Below, in pieces: positions 51,926 to 61,884 of a DNA stretch of 64,000 bases. The position numbers and the translations under genes were made by a program. Source of the stretch: Actinomadura rifamycini DSM 43936 (GTDB lineage: Bacteria > Actinomycetota > Actinomycetes > Streptosporangiales > Streptosporangiaceae); the NCBI RefSeq assembly GCF_000425065.1, contig NZ_AULB01000029.1:1-64000 (forward strand). The letters are read 5' to 3'. Under the pieces are notes generated by a model. That model did no database searches. It was given only the letters and a program-made list of their open reading frames with translations, and was not told where the DNA came from. Every line of letters begins with the position of its first letter. Within the stretch, counting starts at the first letter, position 1.

Positions 51926-52424
51926 CGCCAGCCAGCAAACCACCGACCAAGCACGATGCAAAGGCATCAAGAAACTGAGCAACAGTTCACGGTGGTGTCC
52001 CCATCCGGCAGATGCCGGAGAAGGCGGTACGCAACCAGGCATCCATCACCTGGCCGGCTGCGGCGGTGAGGAGGAACCGGCCGCCGCAGTCACGCCGAGT
52101 TCGCCTGCGACCGATGGCGGTGACCGTGATCGCGATGGTCGTCGGCGGCATCGACATGGCACGAATGGTGACGCCGCGGCTCAAGCCCGTTGACCCGGAC
52201 GACGTCAGCACCAGGACCGACGCCCTCGTGTTCCGGGAGGCGCCGGACGGTGCGACCGCCCACCGATCATCTGAACCAAGTGATCACAACCGCGCCCGCC
52301 GCCGACACGACGGCCGCTGTGAGAACGGCATCCTGAACCAGTCGAAACGTGGCAAGCGAGTGGCAAACGATCCGTGGAAGGAGTGCCCAAGATCGTCCTG
52401 CAGGGCTTTGACCTGGGGAAAGAT
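51926..52424. other. Gene-free stretch, lower GC, beside tRNA-Gly
   Basis: I see no convincing gene in these 500 bp. Short open frames exist on both strands without ribosome sites or family motifs. The base composition is lower in GC than elsewhere, and it abuts the 3' end of a tRNA gene, a typical integration-site location, but no integrase or repeated tRNA end is seen. Confidence 0.5.
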
Positions 52425-52498
52425 TGGAGCGGGCGACGGGAATCGAACCCGCGTAGCCAGTTTGGAAGACTGGGGCTCTACCATTGAGCTACGCCCGC
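52425..52498 (-). tRNA. tRNA-Gly (anticodon TCC)
   Basis: Cloverleaf of 74 nt including an encoded CCA. The acceptor stem is GCGGGCG/CGCCCGC, the anticodon stem CCAGT/ACTGG with loop CTTCCAA (anticodon TCC), and the T-loop TTCGATT. Confidence 0.97.
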
Positions 52499-52638
52499 GG
52501 GGCGCCGGGAGGGCCTGGGCGGTCCTTGTGCGCCATCCGTAGCGTACAGGGTTTCGGGTGCGGTCGTGGTCGCCGGGCGGCGGGCGGGGGCGATCGGCAC
52601 TAGACTTCGGGCTGCACCCGCGCTCGTGCGTCGGGGTG

Positions 52639-52715
52639 CGGGCTGTAGCGCAGCTTGGTAGCGCACTGGCTTTGGGTGCCAGGGGTCGTGGGTTCGAATC
52701 CCGCCAGCCCGACCA
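52639..52715 (+). tRNA. tRNA-Pro (anticodon TGG)
   Basis: Cloverleaf of 77 nt with encoded CCA: acceptor CGGGCTG/CAGCCCG, anticodon stem CTGGC/GCCAG with loop TTTGGGT (anticodon TGG), T-loop TTCGAAT. A TAGACT box at 52601-52606 may be its -10. Confidence 0.97.
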
Positions 52716-52744
52716 TCGGTAGGTTCGTGACCTCGTGGGCATAT

Positions 52745-52769
52745 CCCCCGGACGTACGTCCGGAGGGGG
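52745..52769 (+). promoter_or_regulatory. Hairpin covering the ribosome site of the next gene
   Basis: A perfect 16-nt palindrome CCGGACGTACGTCCGG (52748-52763), flanked by CCC and GGGGG, lies between tRNA-Pro and the alcohol dehydrogenase start. Its 3' arm and extension contain GGAGGGGG, the ribosome site of that gene. It could end the tRNA transcript or sequester the site. Confidence 0.5.
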
Positions 52770-52773
52770 AGAC

Positions 52774-53808
52774 ATGAGGGCGGTTCAGTATCGCGAGGTG
52801 GGCGGTGCGCCCGAGGTCGTGGGCGTGGCGGATCCGGAGCCGGGGCCCGGGCAGGTGCTGCTGAAGGTGTCGGCGGCCGGGGTGTGCCACTCGGATCTCG
52901 AGGTGATGAGCTGGACGGCCGAGCAGTTGACGTTCCCGTTGCCGTTGACGCTCGGGCACGAGGGGGCCGGGACGGTCGAGGCGGTCGGCGACGGGGTGCG
53001 CGGGGTCACGATCGGGGAGTCGGTCGCGGTGTACGGCCCGTGGGGGTGCGGGGTGTGCGTGATGTGCGCGCGGGGCAAGGAGAACCTCTGCGTGCGGGCG
53101 GACGAGCTGGGGATCCTGCCGCCGGGGCTGGGGGAGCCCGGGGCGATCGCCGAGTACCTCGTGGTCGATGACGTGCGGCATCTCGTGTCGTTGGGCGATC
53201 TGGACCCGGTGACGAACGTGCCGCTGACGGACGCGGGGCTGACGCCGTACCACGCGATCAAGGGGGCGCTGCCGAGGCTGGTGCCGGGCAGTGCGGCGGT
53301 CGTGATCGGGACGGGCGGGCTCGGGCATGTGGCGATCCAGCTGCTGCGGGCGCTGACGCCCGCGACGGTGATCGCGCTGGACGTGTCGGAGGAGAAGCTG
53401 GAGCTGGCGCGGACGGTCGGGGCGCACGAGACGGTGCTGTCGGACGAGCGCGCGGCGGAGCGGGTCCGCGGGATGACGGGCGGGGCGCAGGCGGTGTTCG
53501 ACTTCGTGGGGGCGCCGCCGACGGTGGCGACCGCCACGTCGGTGGCGGCCGCCGAGGCCGATGTCGTGATCGTGGGGATCGGCGGGGGCGTTGCGCAGGT
53601 GGGGTTCGGGGCGATCGCCTTCGACGCCTCGGTGCGGGCCCCCTACTGGGGGTCGCGGAGCGAGCTGATCGAGGTCCTGGAGCTGGCCAGGGCCGGGGTC
53701 GTCGACGTCCATGTGGAGACGTACTCGCTGGACGAGGCGCCGAAGGCGTACGAGCGGCTGCGCGCCGGGAAGGTGAACGGGCGGGCCGTCATCCTGCCGA
53801 ACGGCTGA
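52774..53808 (+). CDS. Zinc-dependent alcohol dehydrogenase
   Basis: A 344-residue MDR enzyme: Cys of GVCHSDLEV, His-Glu of LGHEGAG, structural cysteines in CGVCVMCARGKENLC, cofactor motif IGTGGLGHVAIQLLRAL followed by an acidic residue (ALDVSEE), so NAD is likely. The ATG at 52774 follows GGAGGGGGA. Transcription may continue from the tRNA-Pro promoter. It overlaps the convergent alaS 3' end by 20 bp. Confidence 0.92.
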   Translation: MRAVQYREVGGAPEVVGVADPEPGPGQVLLKVSAAGVCHSDLEVMSWTAEQLTFPLPLTLGHEGAGTVEAVGDGVRGVTIGESVAVYGPWGCGVCVMCARGKENLCVRADELGILPPGLGEPGAIAEYLVVDDVRHLVSLGDLDPVTNVPLTDAGLTPYHAIKGALPRLVPGSAAVVIGTGGLGHVAIQLLRALTPATVIALDVSEEKLELARTVGAHETVLSDERAAERVRGMTGGAQAVFDFVGAPPTVATATSVAAAEADVVIVGIGGGVAQVGFGAIAFDASVRAPYWGSRSELIEVLELARAGVVDVHVETYSLDEAPKAYERLRAGKVNGRAVILPNG

Positions 53809-56359
53809 GGAGGGCGCGGGCGTCGGCGGTCGCGAGCTCCATCGCGCGGGGCAGGCGGTCGGCGTCGCGGCCGCCCGCGTGCGCGACGGGGCCCTTGCCG
53901 CCGGCGCCGCCGCCGACCTCGCGCGCCGCGCGGGCGAGGACGTCGCGGGCGGGCGTGCCGAGGCCGGGGCCGAGCGCCGCGACCAGCGTCGCCTTGCCCT
54001 TCCGGCGGGTGCCGAGGACGACCGCGTCGGCGTGCGGGAGGAGTCTCGTGGCGACGGCGCGGAGGTCCTCGACGTCGACGATCCGGGTGATGAGGCGGCC
54101 GCCCGGGTGGTGCTCCGGGGACGACGCGAGCGCGGTGACGAGGTCGTCGAGCCGCCGGCGCTGGAGGGCCTTGAGTTCGCGCTGCGCTTCGAGGAGGACC
54201 TCGATGCGCCGGGCGAGCCGGTCGGGGGGCGCGTCGAGGAGGTCCGCGAGCTCGGTCAGGACGTGCTGCTCGTGGTCGTAGTGCCGGAGCGCGTCGGCGC
54301 CGGTGAGCGCCTCGATGCGGCGGAGCCCGGTGCCGATCGAGGATTCGCCGACGATGCGGACGGGCCCGGCCTGCGCGCCGTGGGCGACGTGGGTGCCGCC
54401 GCAGAGCTCCCGGGACGCGTCGCCGATGTCCACGATGCGGACGGTGTCGTCGTACTTCTCGCCGAACAGGGCGGTCGCGCCGGCCGCTTCGGCCTCGGTG
54501 CGGGACGCCTCCCAGACGCGCACCTGCGGGTCGTCGAGGAGGTAGTCGTTGACGAGGGTCTGGACGGGCGTGACGTCGACGGGGGAGAAGTGCGCGAAGT
54601 CGAACCGCAGCCTGCCGGGTTCGACGCGCGAGCCGCGCTGGGCCGCGTGGTCGCCGAGGACGCGGCGCAGCATCGCGTGCAGGACGTGCGTCGCGCTGTG
54701 CGAGCGGGCCGCGGCGGTGCGGCGGTCGGCGTCGACGACCGCGTGGCCCGGGGTGTCCGGGCGCAGCTCGCCGTCCACGACGCGGACGGTGTGGACGTGC
54801 AGGCCGAGCTCGGGGCGGGTGTCCAGCACGCGGAGGGTGCCGGCGGGGGTGCGGATCTCGCCGGTGTCGCCGACCTGGCCGCCGCTTTCGGCGTAGAACG
54901 GGCTGCGGTCGAGGACCACTTCGAGTTCGTCGCCCGCGGACGCGCCGGTGCGGTCGACGAGGGACAGGACGCGCGTCTCCGCCTCGGTGGCGTCGTGGCC
55001 GACGAACTCGGTGCGGCCGTGCTCGGTGAGGACGCGGCGGTAGAGGTCGCGGCGCGCGACCGCGGTGTCCTTGGTGTCCCGGCCGGCGTCGCGGGCGCGG
55101 CGGCGGCGCTCCTCGACGAGTTCGCCGAACCTGTCCTCGTCGACGGTGAGGCCCGCGGAGCGCGCCGCGTCGAGGGTGAGGTCGATGGGGAAGCCGTAGG
55201 AGTCCTGCAGCTTGAACGCGGTCTCGCCGGAGAGCGTGCCGGACGAGCGGGAGATCGCGGTGTCGAGGAAGCGGGTGCCCTGCCGGAGCGTCTGCTCGAA
55301 GCCCTCCTCCTCGGACGCGACGACGTGCCGGATCAGCTCCGCGTGCGACGCGAGTTCCGGCCACGTCCCGCCGAGGTTGTCGACGACGCTCGCGGTGAGG
55401 GGCGGCAGCGCGTCGTCGATGCCGAGGCGGCGGGCGTGCAGGATCGCGCGGCGCATCAGCCGGCGCAGGACGTGCCCGCGCCCGTCGGGGGACGGCAGGA
55501 CGCCGTCGGCGATGAGGAACGCGATGGAGCGGGAGTGCTCGGCGACGATGCGGAAGGACACGGGCTCGTCGGCGTAGTCGCGGTCCGCGCGTTCCCGGAC
55601 GAGGCGGAGGGTGGGGCCGACGAGGTCGGTCTCGCACACGCCGTCCGCGCCTTGCAGGATCGCGGCGAGGCGGTCGAGGCCGAGCCCGGTGTCGATGTTC
55701 TTCGCGGGCAGTTCGCCGAGGATCGGGTAGCCGTCCTTGGCGGGTCCTTCGCCGCGGAGGTTCTGCATGAAGACGAGGTTCCACAGCTCCTGGTAGCGCT
55801 CCCCGTCCACGGCGGGTCCGCCCTCGCGGCCGTAGCGGGGGCCGCGGTCGTAGTGCAGTTCCGAGGACGGGCCGCAGGGGCCGGGAATGCCCATCGACCA
55901 GTAGTTGTCCTTCATTCCGAGCCGCTGGATGCGGTCGGACGGGACGCCGATGCGGCGCCACAGCCGGACGGATTCGTCGTCGTCCAGATAGACCGTGACC
56001 CAGAGCCGGTCGGGGTCGAGACCGAAGTGCCCGGTGAGCAGCTCCCACGACCAGGAGATCGCCTCCTGCTTGAAGTAGTCGCCGAAGGAGAAATTGCCGA
56101 GCATCTCGAAGAACGTGGTGTGCCGCGCGGTGCGGCCGACGTTCTCGATGTCGGAGGTGCGGACGCATTTCTGCACGGTCATCGCCCGGGGGTGGCCGGG
56201 CGTCGACTCGCCGAGGAAGTACGGCTTGAACTGGTTCATCCCCGCGTTCGCCAGCAGCAGCGTCGGATCGGACGGGACGAGCGGGCTGGACGGGACGGCG
56301 CGGTGGTCGCGCTCGCGGAAGAAGTCGAGAAAGGTCGTGCGGATGTCAGAAGAGCGCAT
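53789..56359 (-). CDS. alaS: Alanine-tRNA ligase, probable second (divergent) copy
   Basis: An 856-residue AlaRS with all domains: class II core (FKPYFLGE, QKCVRTSDIENVGRT, FFEMLGNFSFGDYFK), tRNA-recognition region, editing domain with zinc motifs HSATH and CGGTH, and a C-terminal DHHA1-like oligomerisation region. It is shorter than the usual 880-890 residues of actinomycete housekeeping enzymes, and its N-terminus (ANAGMNQFKPY) departs from the common actinomycete NAGMVPFKPY type. I infer a paralogue, possibly for stress or drug tolerance. It has a structured leader and an overlapping small ORF. Confidence 0.85.
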   Translation of the reverse strand: MRSSDIRTTFLDFFRERDHRAVPSSPLVPSDPTLLLANAGMNQFKPYFLGESTPGHPRAMTVQKCVRTSDIENVGRTARHTTFFEMLGNFSFGDYFKQEAISWSWELLTGHFGLDPDRLWVTVYLDDDESVRLWRRIGVPSDRIQRLGMKDNYWSMGIPGPCGPSSELHYDRGPRYGREGGPAVDGERYQELWNLVFMQNLRGEGPAKDGYPILGELPAKNIDTGLGLDRLAAILQGADGVCETDLVGPTLRLVRERADRDYADEPVSFRIVAEHSRSIAFLIADGVLPSPDGRGHVLRRLMRRAILHARRLGIDDALPPLTASVVDNLGGTWPELASHAELIRHVVASEEEGFEQTLRQGTRFLDTAISRSSGTLSGETAFKLQDSYGFPIDLTLDAARSAGLTVDEDRFGELVEERRRRARDAGRDTKDTAVARRDLYRRVLTEHGRTEFVGHDATEAETRVLSLVDRTGASAGDELEVVLDRSPFYAESGGQVGDTGEIRTPAGTLRVLDTRPELGLHVHTVRVVDGELRPDTPGHAVVDADRRTAAARSHSATHVLHAMLRRVLGDHAAQRGSRVEPGRLRFDFAHFSPVDVTPVQTLVNDYLLDDPQVRVWEASRTEAEAAGATALFGEKYDDTVRIVDIGDASRELCGGTHVAHGAQAGPVRIVGESSIGTGLRRIEALTGADALRHYDHEQHVLTELADLLDAPPDRLARRIEVLLEAQRELKALQRRRLDDLVTALASSPEHHPGGRLITRIVDVEDLRAVATRLLPHADAVVLGTRRKGKATLVAALGPGLGTPARDVLARAAREVGGGAGGKGPVAHAGGRDADRLPRAMELATADARALLSRSAG

Positions 56360-56477
56360 GGAACGGCCTCACGAGGTCGATGGGACAACGGCGCACACCG
56401 CCGAGCCGGGCCGGGCACGACTGCTCGTTCCCCAGCTCGGCGCGGCTAGCTCGCCGCCCCACCTCGTGAAAGGCCAT
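56346..56477 (-). CDS. Small leader ORF (43 aa) overlapping the alaS start
   Basis: An ATG at 56477 with AGGAAG 4 nt upstream opens 43 codons (starts MAFHEVGRRASR) ending in TGA 14 nt inside alaS, in another frame. Alanine codons occur but not in a run. It overlaps the alaS leader structure, so its translation could alter alaS expression. Function is inferred. Confidence 0.4.
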   Translation of the reverse strand: MAFHEVGRRASRAELGNEQSCPARLGGVRRCPIDLVRPFHALF

Positions 56478-56480
56478 CGG
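56360..56480 (-). promoter_or_regulatory. Structured alaS leader
   Basis: The leader has a 9-bp complementary pair TCACGAGGT/ACCTCGTGA (56461-56469 with 56369-56377) enclosing GC-rich hairpins, including an 8-bp CGCCGAGC/GCTCGGCG stem. One arm lies about 10 nt before the alaS ATG, near the ribosome site. It resembles a cis-regulatory leader, but no canonical T-box sequence is present. Confidence 0.45.
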
Positions 56481-56555
56481 ACTTCCTGACTCGCGGACGT
56501 TCTTCGCACCGTAGCGCACGGAAAGCGTGATCGGCACGTTCTTTTAACGTCTACG

Positions 56556-57011
56556 GTGACGGGCGTGTACGACTATGTGGGTCCGGCCGAGTTGTTCGAC
56601 AGGGCCGTTCCGGGCAGGGTCGGCGAACCGGTCGGATCGCCGGCGGACGTCGAGGGGCTGGACGACGAGCCCCGCACCTACGTCGTCGATCTGGACGGCG
56701 TCCTGCGGATCGCGCCCCGGCGCAGCGAGCACGTGTCGTGCGCGGGCGGGCGTCCGGTCCTGGCGGCGGGCGAGATCGCGTTCGGGGACGGCCGGGTGGC
56801 GGAGGTGACGAACCAGTCGACGGGCTACTGCCCGGGGCCGGAGTCGTGGCCGGCGGTCGCGGGCGCCCTCGACCGCGCGGGGATCGGCCGTCCGGACGGC
56901 TTCACGCACGTGTTCGTCTTCCGCCGCTGCCCGTCCTGCGCGGAGCTCAACGTGGTGAAGGACGGGCATTTCGTGTGCGTCTTCTGCGACGCCGACCTCC
57001 CGGCGCGCTGA
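56556..57011 (+). CDS. Conserved actinomycete zinc-ribbon protein, unknown function
   Basis: A 151-residue soluble protein. It begins YDYVGPAEL, has a segment TYVVDLDGVLRIAPRRSEHV, EVTNQSTGYCPG in the middle, and a C4 zinc motif (RCPSC ... CVFC) at the C-terminus. The pattern is one I associate with widespread but unnamed actinomycete proteins. A TAACGT box 5 nt before the GTG suggests a leaderless transcript. Confidence 0.65.
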   Translation: MTGVYDYVGPAELFDRAVPGRVGEPVGSPADVEGLDDEPRTYVVDLDGVLRIAPRRSEHVSCAGGRPVLAAGEIAFGDGRVAEVTNQSTGYCPGPESWPAVAGALDRAGIGRPDGFTHVFVFRRCPSCAELNVVKDGHFVCVFCDADLPAR

Positions 57012-57020
57012 CCCGTCCGG

Positions 57021-57719
57021 CTACCCGGGGCCGTCCGCGAGGACGCGGGGGAGCGCGTCGAGGCCGGTGATGCGGACGACGCCCGCGTGGTCGGGCGCGG
57101 GGCCGTCCGAGCGGTCGAGCCAGACGCCGGTCAGCCCGGCGGCCGCGGCGCCCCGCGCGTCGGTGGCCAGGCGGTCGCCGACGTAGGCGACGGCGCCGGG
57201 CGCCAGCCCGAGCCCGGCGCAGGCCGTGTGGAAGATCTCCGCGGCGGGCTTGGCGCAGCCGGCCTCGCTGGACGCGGTGAGGTGCGGCAGCAGCTCCGCG
57301 AGCCCGGTCCGCGCGAGCTTCGCGCGCTGCTGCCGGACGTCCCCGTTGGTGATCACGCCGAGCGGCAGGCCGCGCGCCGCGAGCGCCGCCAGGGCGCCGG
57401 GGGCGTCCGGGGACGCCCGCCACGCGGCCTCGTAGCGGACGGTGTAGGCGGCGAACCACGCGTCGGCCCGCGCGTCGTCCCAGGTGCCGAGGCCCAGCTC
57501 GTCCGCCAGCGCGGTGATGCGGGCGCGGCGCTGCCCGGTGAAGTCGAGCTCGCCCGCGAGGTACCGCTCCACCGCCGCCTCGCCGAGCTCGTTCCAGCGG
57601 GGGACGAGCCACGCGGCGTCGACGCCGGGGAACGCCCCGGCGATCGCCGCCGCGGCGGAGCCGTCGTGGTCGACGAGCGTCCCGTCGAGGTCGAACAGCA
57701 CCGCTTCGATGTCGCGCAC
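57021..57719 (-). CDS. HAD family hydrolase
   Basis: A 232-residue haloacid-dehalogenase-type phosphatase: motif I LFDLDGTLVDHDG with the nucleophilic Asp, motif II ITNGD, Lys in GCAKPAAEIF, and motif IV VGDRLATDARGA. A helical cap lies between I and II. The substrate is unknown; length and motifs fit phosphoglycolate-phosphatase-like house-cleaning enzymes. It is divergent from the two-gene unit at 57792. Confidence 0.88.
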   Translation of the reverse strand: MRDIEAVLFDLDGTLVDHDGSAAAAIAGAFPGVDAAWLVPRWNELGEAAVERYLAGELDFTGQRRARITALADELGLGTWDDARADAWFAAYTVRYEAAWRASPDAPGALAALAARGLPLGVITNGDVRQQRAKLARTGLAELLPHLTASSEAGCAKPAAEIFHTACAGLGLAPGAVAYVGDRLATDARGAAAAGLTGVWLDRSDGPAPDHAGVVRITGLDALPRVLADGPG

Positions 57720-57791
57720 GGTACGCACCCTAGACGGCCCGCCCCGAAAACCCGGGTGAATCGGCCCAAAGGCTCTGGGACCATCCGGAGC

Positions 57792-58409
57792 GTGGATTTC
57801 GCCGGGGATTTCGAGACGCACGTGACCGTTCACGGGGATGCCCGCGCCGTCGCGGACTGGGCGGCGGCGCGCGGCGTGAAGTTCGCCCACATCGTGCTGG
57901 AGCGCGGCCGGGTCGCGTCGCAGCCGATGCTGACGCTGACCTGTTCGGGGACCCTGGACGACGCGCGGGCCCAGGCGGCGCGCACCGCGCTCGACCTGCG
58001 GGCGGACGGCTTCGCGGCGGCCCGCGTGAAGATCGAGGCGGCGCCGTGGAACGCGGGCGTCCCCGCCGCCGACGACGAGGCCCTCGACCCCGCGCGCTAC
58101 TTCGAGCACCACGTGAAGCTCCTCCTCGCCCCGGACGCCGCCGCCGCGCCGGGGCTCGCGGAGGTCGTCGGCCCGCACGCGGCGCACGTGTCGCGCAACG
58201 CCCGCCGCGTCCGGACGGACGGACGCGCGGAGCGGTTCGTCACCCAGCGCTGCCGGCGGGTCGGGGCGCGCACGGCGGGCGCCCGCCTGGACGCCCTGAC
58301 CGGCGCGCTGCGGGCCCGCGGGTTCGAGATCGTCGAGGTGGAGCGCGAGTTCGTCGTGTTCGACGGCGACGAGTCCCTGGACGACGGCTGGATCGAGGAG
58401 CGGCGGTGA
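57792..58409 (+). CDS. Hypothetical protein coupled to an AbiEii-like gene
   Basis: I do not recognise a family. The 205-residue protein is soluble, with a repeated alpha/beta pattern: residues 4-95 (FETHVTVHGDARAVADWAAARGVKFAH) and 97-200 (YFEHHVKLLLAP, then RGFEIVEVEREFVVFD) look like two related halves, each starting E/F-x-H-V. The GTG start follows CGGAG. It overlaps the AbiEii-like gene by 4 bp (GTGA), so the two proteins probably act together. Confidence 0.7.
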   Translation: MDFAGDFETHVTVHGDARAVADWAAARGVKFAHIVLERGRVASQPMLTLTCSGTLDDARAQAARTALDLRADGFAAARVKIEAAPWNAGVPAADDEALDPARYFEHHVKLLLAPDAAAAPGLAEVVGPHAAHVSRNARRVRTDGRAERFVTQRCRRVGARTAGARLDALTGALRARGFEIVEVEREFVVFDGDESLDDGWIEERR

Positions 58410-59200
58410 GCGGCTACCGCGCCGCGCCGTCGTACGACGAGCCGGTGTTCGGCACCCCGCAGGAGCGGGCCGACTGGCGCGCCGCGCGGTGGGAGGCGCT
58501 GGGGCACGTCCTGTCGGCGGTCTCGGAGTCGCCGTGGGCGGACGACCTGGTGCTGCGGGGCAGCGTGCTGCTGCGGGCCTGGTACGGGGACGCCGCGCGC
58601 GACCCCGGGGACGTCGACTTCGTGGTGCTCCCGTCCGACCTGCACGCGCGCGACTGGTGGTCCCGGGGCGTTCTGGACGGGGTCGAGCGGCTGGTGACGT
58701 ACCGGACGGGTTACGAGGAGATCGAGGTGGACGGCACCGCCGCGGAGCGGTCGGAGCTCTGGCCGTACTCGGACTCGCCGGGCGTGCGGCTGTCGATGCG
58801 GTGGCGGTCGGACGCGGGGCCGCGCGGGAGGATCCAGGCCGACTTCTCGTTCGGCGAGCCGCTGCCGGCGGAGCCGGACCTCGTGCTGGTGCCGGTGCCG
58901 GGCGGGGTGGACGGGCCGCACGAGGTGCCGCTGCGCTGCGCGGCGCCCGGGCTGTCGCTGGCCTGGAAGGTGCGCTGGCTGCTCGCCGACTCCGTGCCCC
59001 AGCCCAAGGACCTGTACGACGCGTGGCTGCTCGCGGGCGACGCCCGCCTCGACACCGGCCTCGTCGACGGGCTGGAGCATTTCGACCCGGAGCGGATCAA
59101 ACTCCTCCGGTTCGACGCGAGGCGGTTCGCGGACGCGTGCCCGCAGGCCGACGGGCCGCCCGAGCGGTACGTCCGGGAGCTGGCGGAACGGCTCGCGTGA
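58406..59200 (+). CDS. AbiEii-like nucleotidyltransferase
   Basis: A 264-residue protein with the nucleotidyltransferase core of the AbiEii/COG2253 group: LVLRGSVLLRAWYG followed by DPGDVDFVV (the DxD metal site), a strand QADFSFGE carrying a third acidic residue, and the downstream LAWKVRWLLAD and QPKDLYDAWLLA motifs. AbiEii toxins modify tRNA or other targets and need an antitoxin, often a neighbour. The partner here is the unusual gene upstream, not the usual AbiEi. Confidence 0.75.
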   Translation: MSGYRAAPSYDEPVFGTPQERADWRAARWEALGHVLSAVSESPWADDLVLRGSVLLRAWYGDAARDPGDVDFVVLPSDLHARDWWSRGVLDGVERLVTYRTGYEEIEVDGTAAERSELWPYSDSPGVRLSMRWRSDAGPRGRIQADFSFGEPLPAEPDLVLVPVPGGVDGPHEVPLRCAAPGLSLAWKVRWLLADSVPQPKDLYDAWLLAGDARLDTGLVDGLEHFDPERIKLLRFDARRFADACPQADGPPERYVRELAERLA

Positions 59201-59234
59201 CCGTCCGTCCGCGCCCGTGACCCGGCGCCCGTCA

Positions 59235-59327
59235 CCCGGCGCCCGTGAGCGGGGGAGCGGGCGCCGGGCGACCGGACGCCGGGAAGGGACGGGCCCCCGA
59301 CCGGCGTCCGGGGTGGGTCGGGGGCCC
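59235..59327. terminator. Two hairpins between convergent genes, bidirectional terminator
   Basis: Arms 59235-59245/59258-59268 (CCCGGCGCCCG and its complement) and a second perfect 12-bp stem 59291-59302/59316-59327 (GGGCCCCCGACC) fill the 171-bp gap between the AbiEii-like and chitinase genes. Confidence 0.75.
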
Positions 59328-59371
59328 GCGTGGCTCGGCCGGCGGGGGCCGGGAGGTCCCCCGCGCCTCGA

Positions 59372-61204
<1,833 letters not shown>

Positions 61205-61252
61205 GATTCTCCGTTCGTTCGGCCCCCGAGCAAACAGGAATCCCCGCTCAAC

Positions 61253-61273
61253 TCTTAGGAAACTTTCCTAAGA
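61253..61273. promoter_or_regulatory. Perfect palindrome upstream of the chitinase
   Basis: TCTTAGGAAA-C-TTTCCTAAGA: 10-bp arms around one base, 48 bp before the chitinase ATG. It is a strong candidate operator for carbon or chitin control of the secreted enzyme. Confidence 0.65.
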
Positions 61274-61410
61274 ATTGTGGCGATGGTAACCGGGCGGATC
61301 CGGCCGTTCAAGGGCCGGATCGGGGGCCGCGCGGCCCCGCGCGGGCGGTGCGGGCGCTGGTCCGGGCGTCGGCCTGCACACGTACGTACCGGGCGCGCGG
61401 CGGAAAAAGT

Positions 61411-61881
61411 TCAGGCCCCGCCGAACCAGCCGGGCACGTCCAGCCGCCACGGGTCGGCGGGCGTGAGGGCGCGGAGGTCGTCCTCCAGGGCGCGGACGCG
61501 CTCCGGGCCGAGCCGCCGCGCCCAGTCGGCGCGGACGCGCTCGAACGCCTCCTCGGAGCGCCGCAGGGCGTCGGCGGCCCGGGGCGTGAGCCGGACGGTC
61601 TTGCGGCGCGCGTCGCCGGGGTCGGGCACCCGCTCGACGTAGCCGATGCGCTCCAGCGACTCGATCATCTTGCCCGCGGCCTGCTTGGACACGCCGAGCC
61701 GGCGGCCCAGCTCGGCGGCCGAGGAGCCGCCGCGCATGATCGCCTGGAAGACGAACCCGTGCGTCGGGCGCAGGTCGGGGTGGCCGTGGGCGGCCAGGTC
61801 GGCGTGGACCTCGTCGATGGACGCGCGGAACGCCAGGAACATCCGCAGCGGCAGCTCGAAGCCGGGGGACTCGCTTGACAT
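61411..61881 (-). CDS. MarR family transcriptional regulator
   Basis: A 156-residue MarR protein: DNA-binding wing region GSSAAELGRRLGVSKQAAGKMIESLERIGYVERVPDP, then RRKTVRLTPR, with flanking dimerisation helices. I use the ATG at 61881 (MSSESP); GAGG lies 9 nt upstream. It is divergent from the cupin gene with a 59-bp gap that holds repeated operator-like sites. Confidence 0.9.
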   Translation of the reverse strand: MSSESPGFELPLRMFLAFRASIDEVHADLAAHGHPDLRPTHGFVFQAIMRGGSSAAELGRRLGVSKQAAGKMIESLERIGYVERVPDPGDARRKTVRLTPRAADALRRSEEAFERVRADWARRLGPERVRALEDDLRALTPADPWRLDVPGWFGGA

Positions 61882-61884
61882 GAA

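Noticed and set aside
51987..52211. A 74-residue minus-strand frame in the gene-free stretch
   Set aside because: It has no ribosome site, no recognisable motif and an unlikely composition for a protein.
56346..56480. A T-box riboswitch upstream of alaS
   Set aside because: The conserved T-box antiterminator sequence is absent, so I only call a structured leader.
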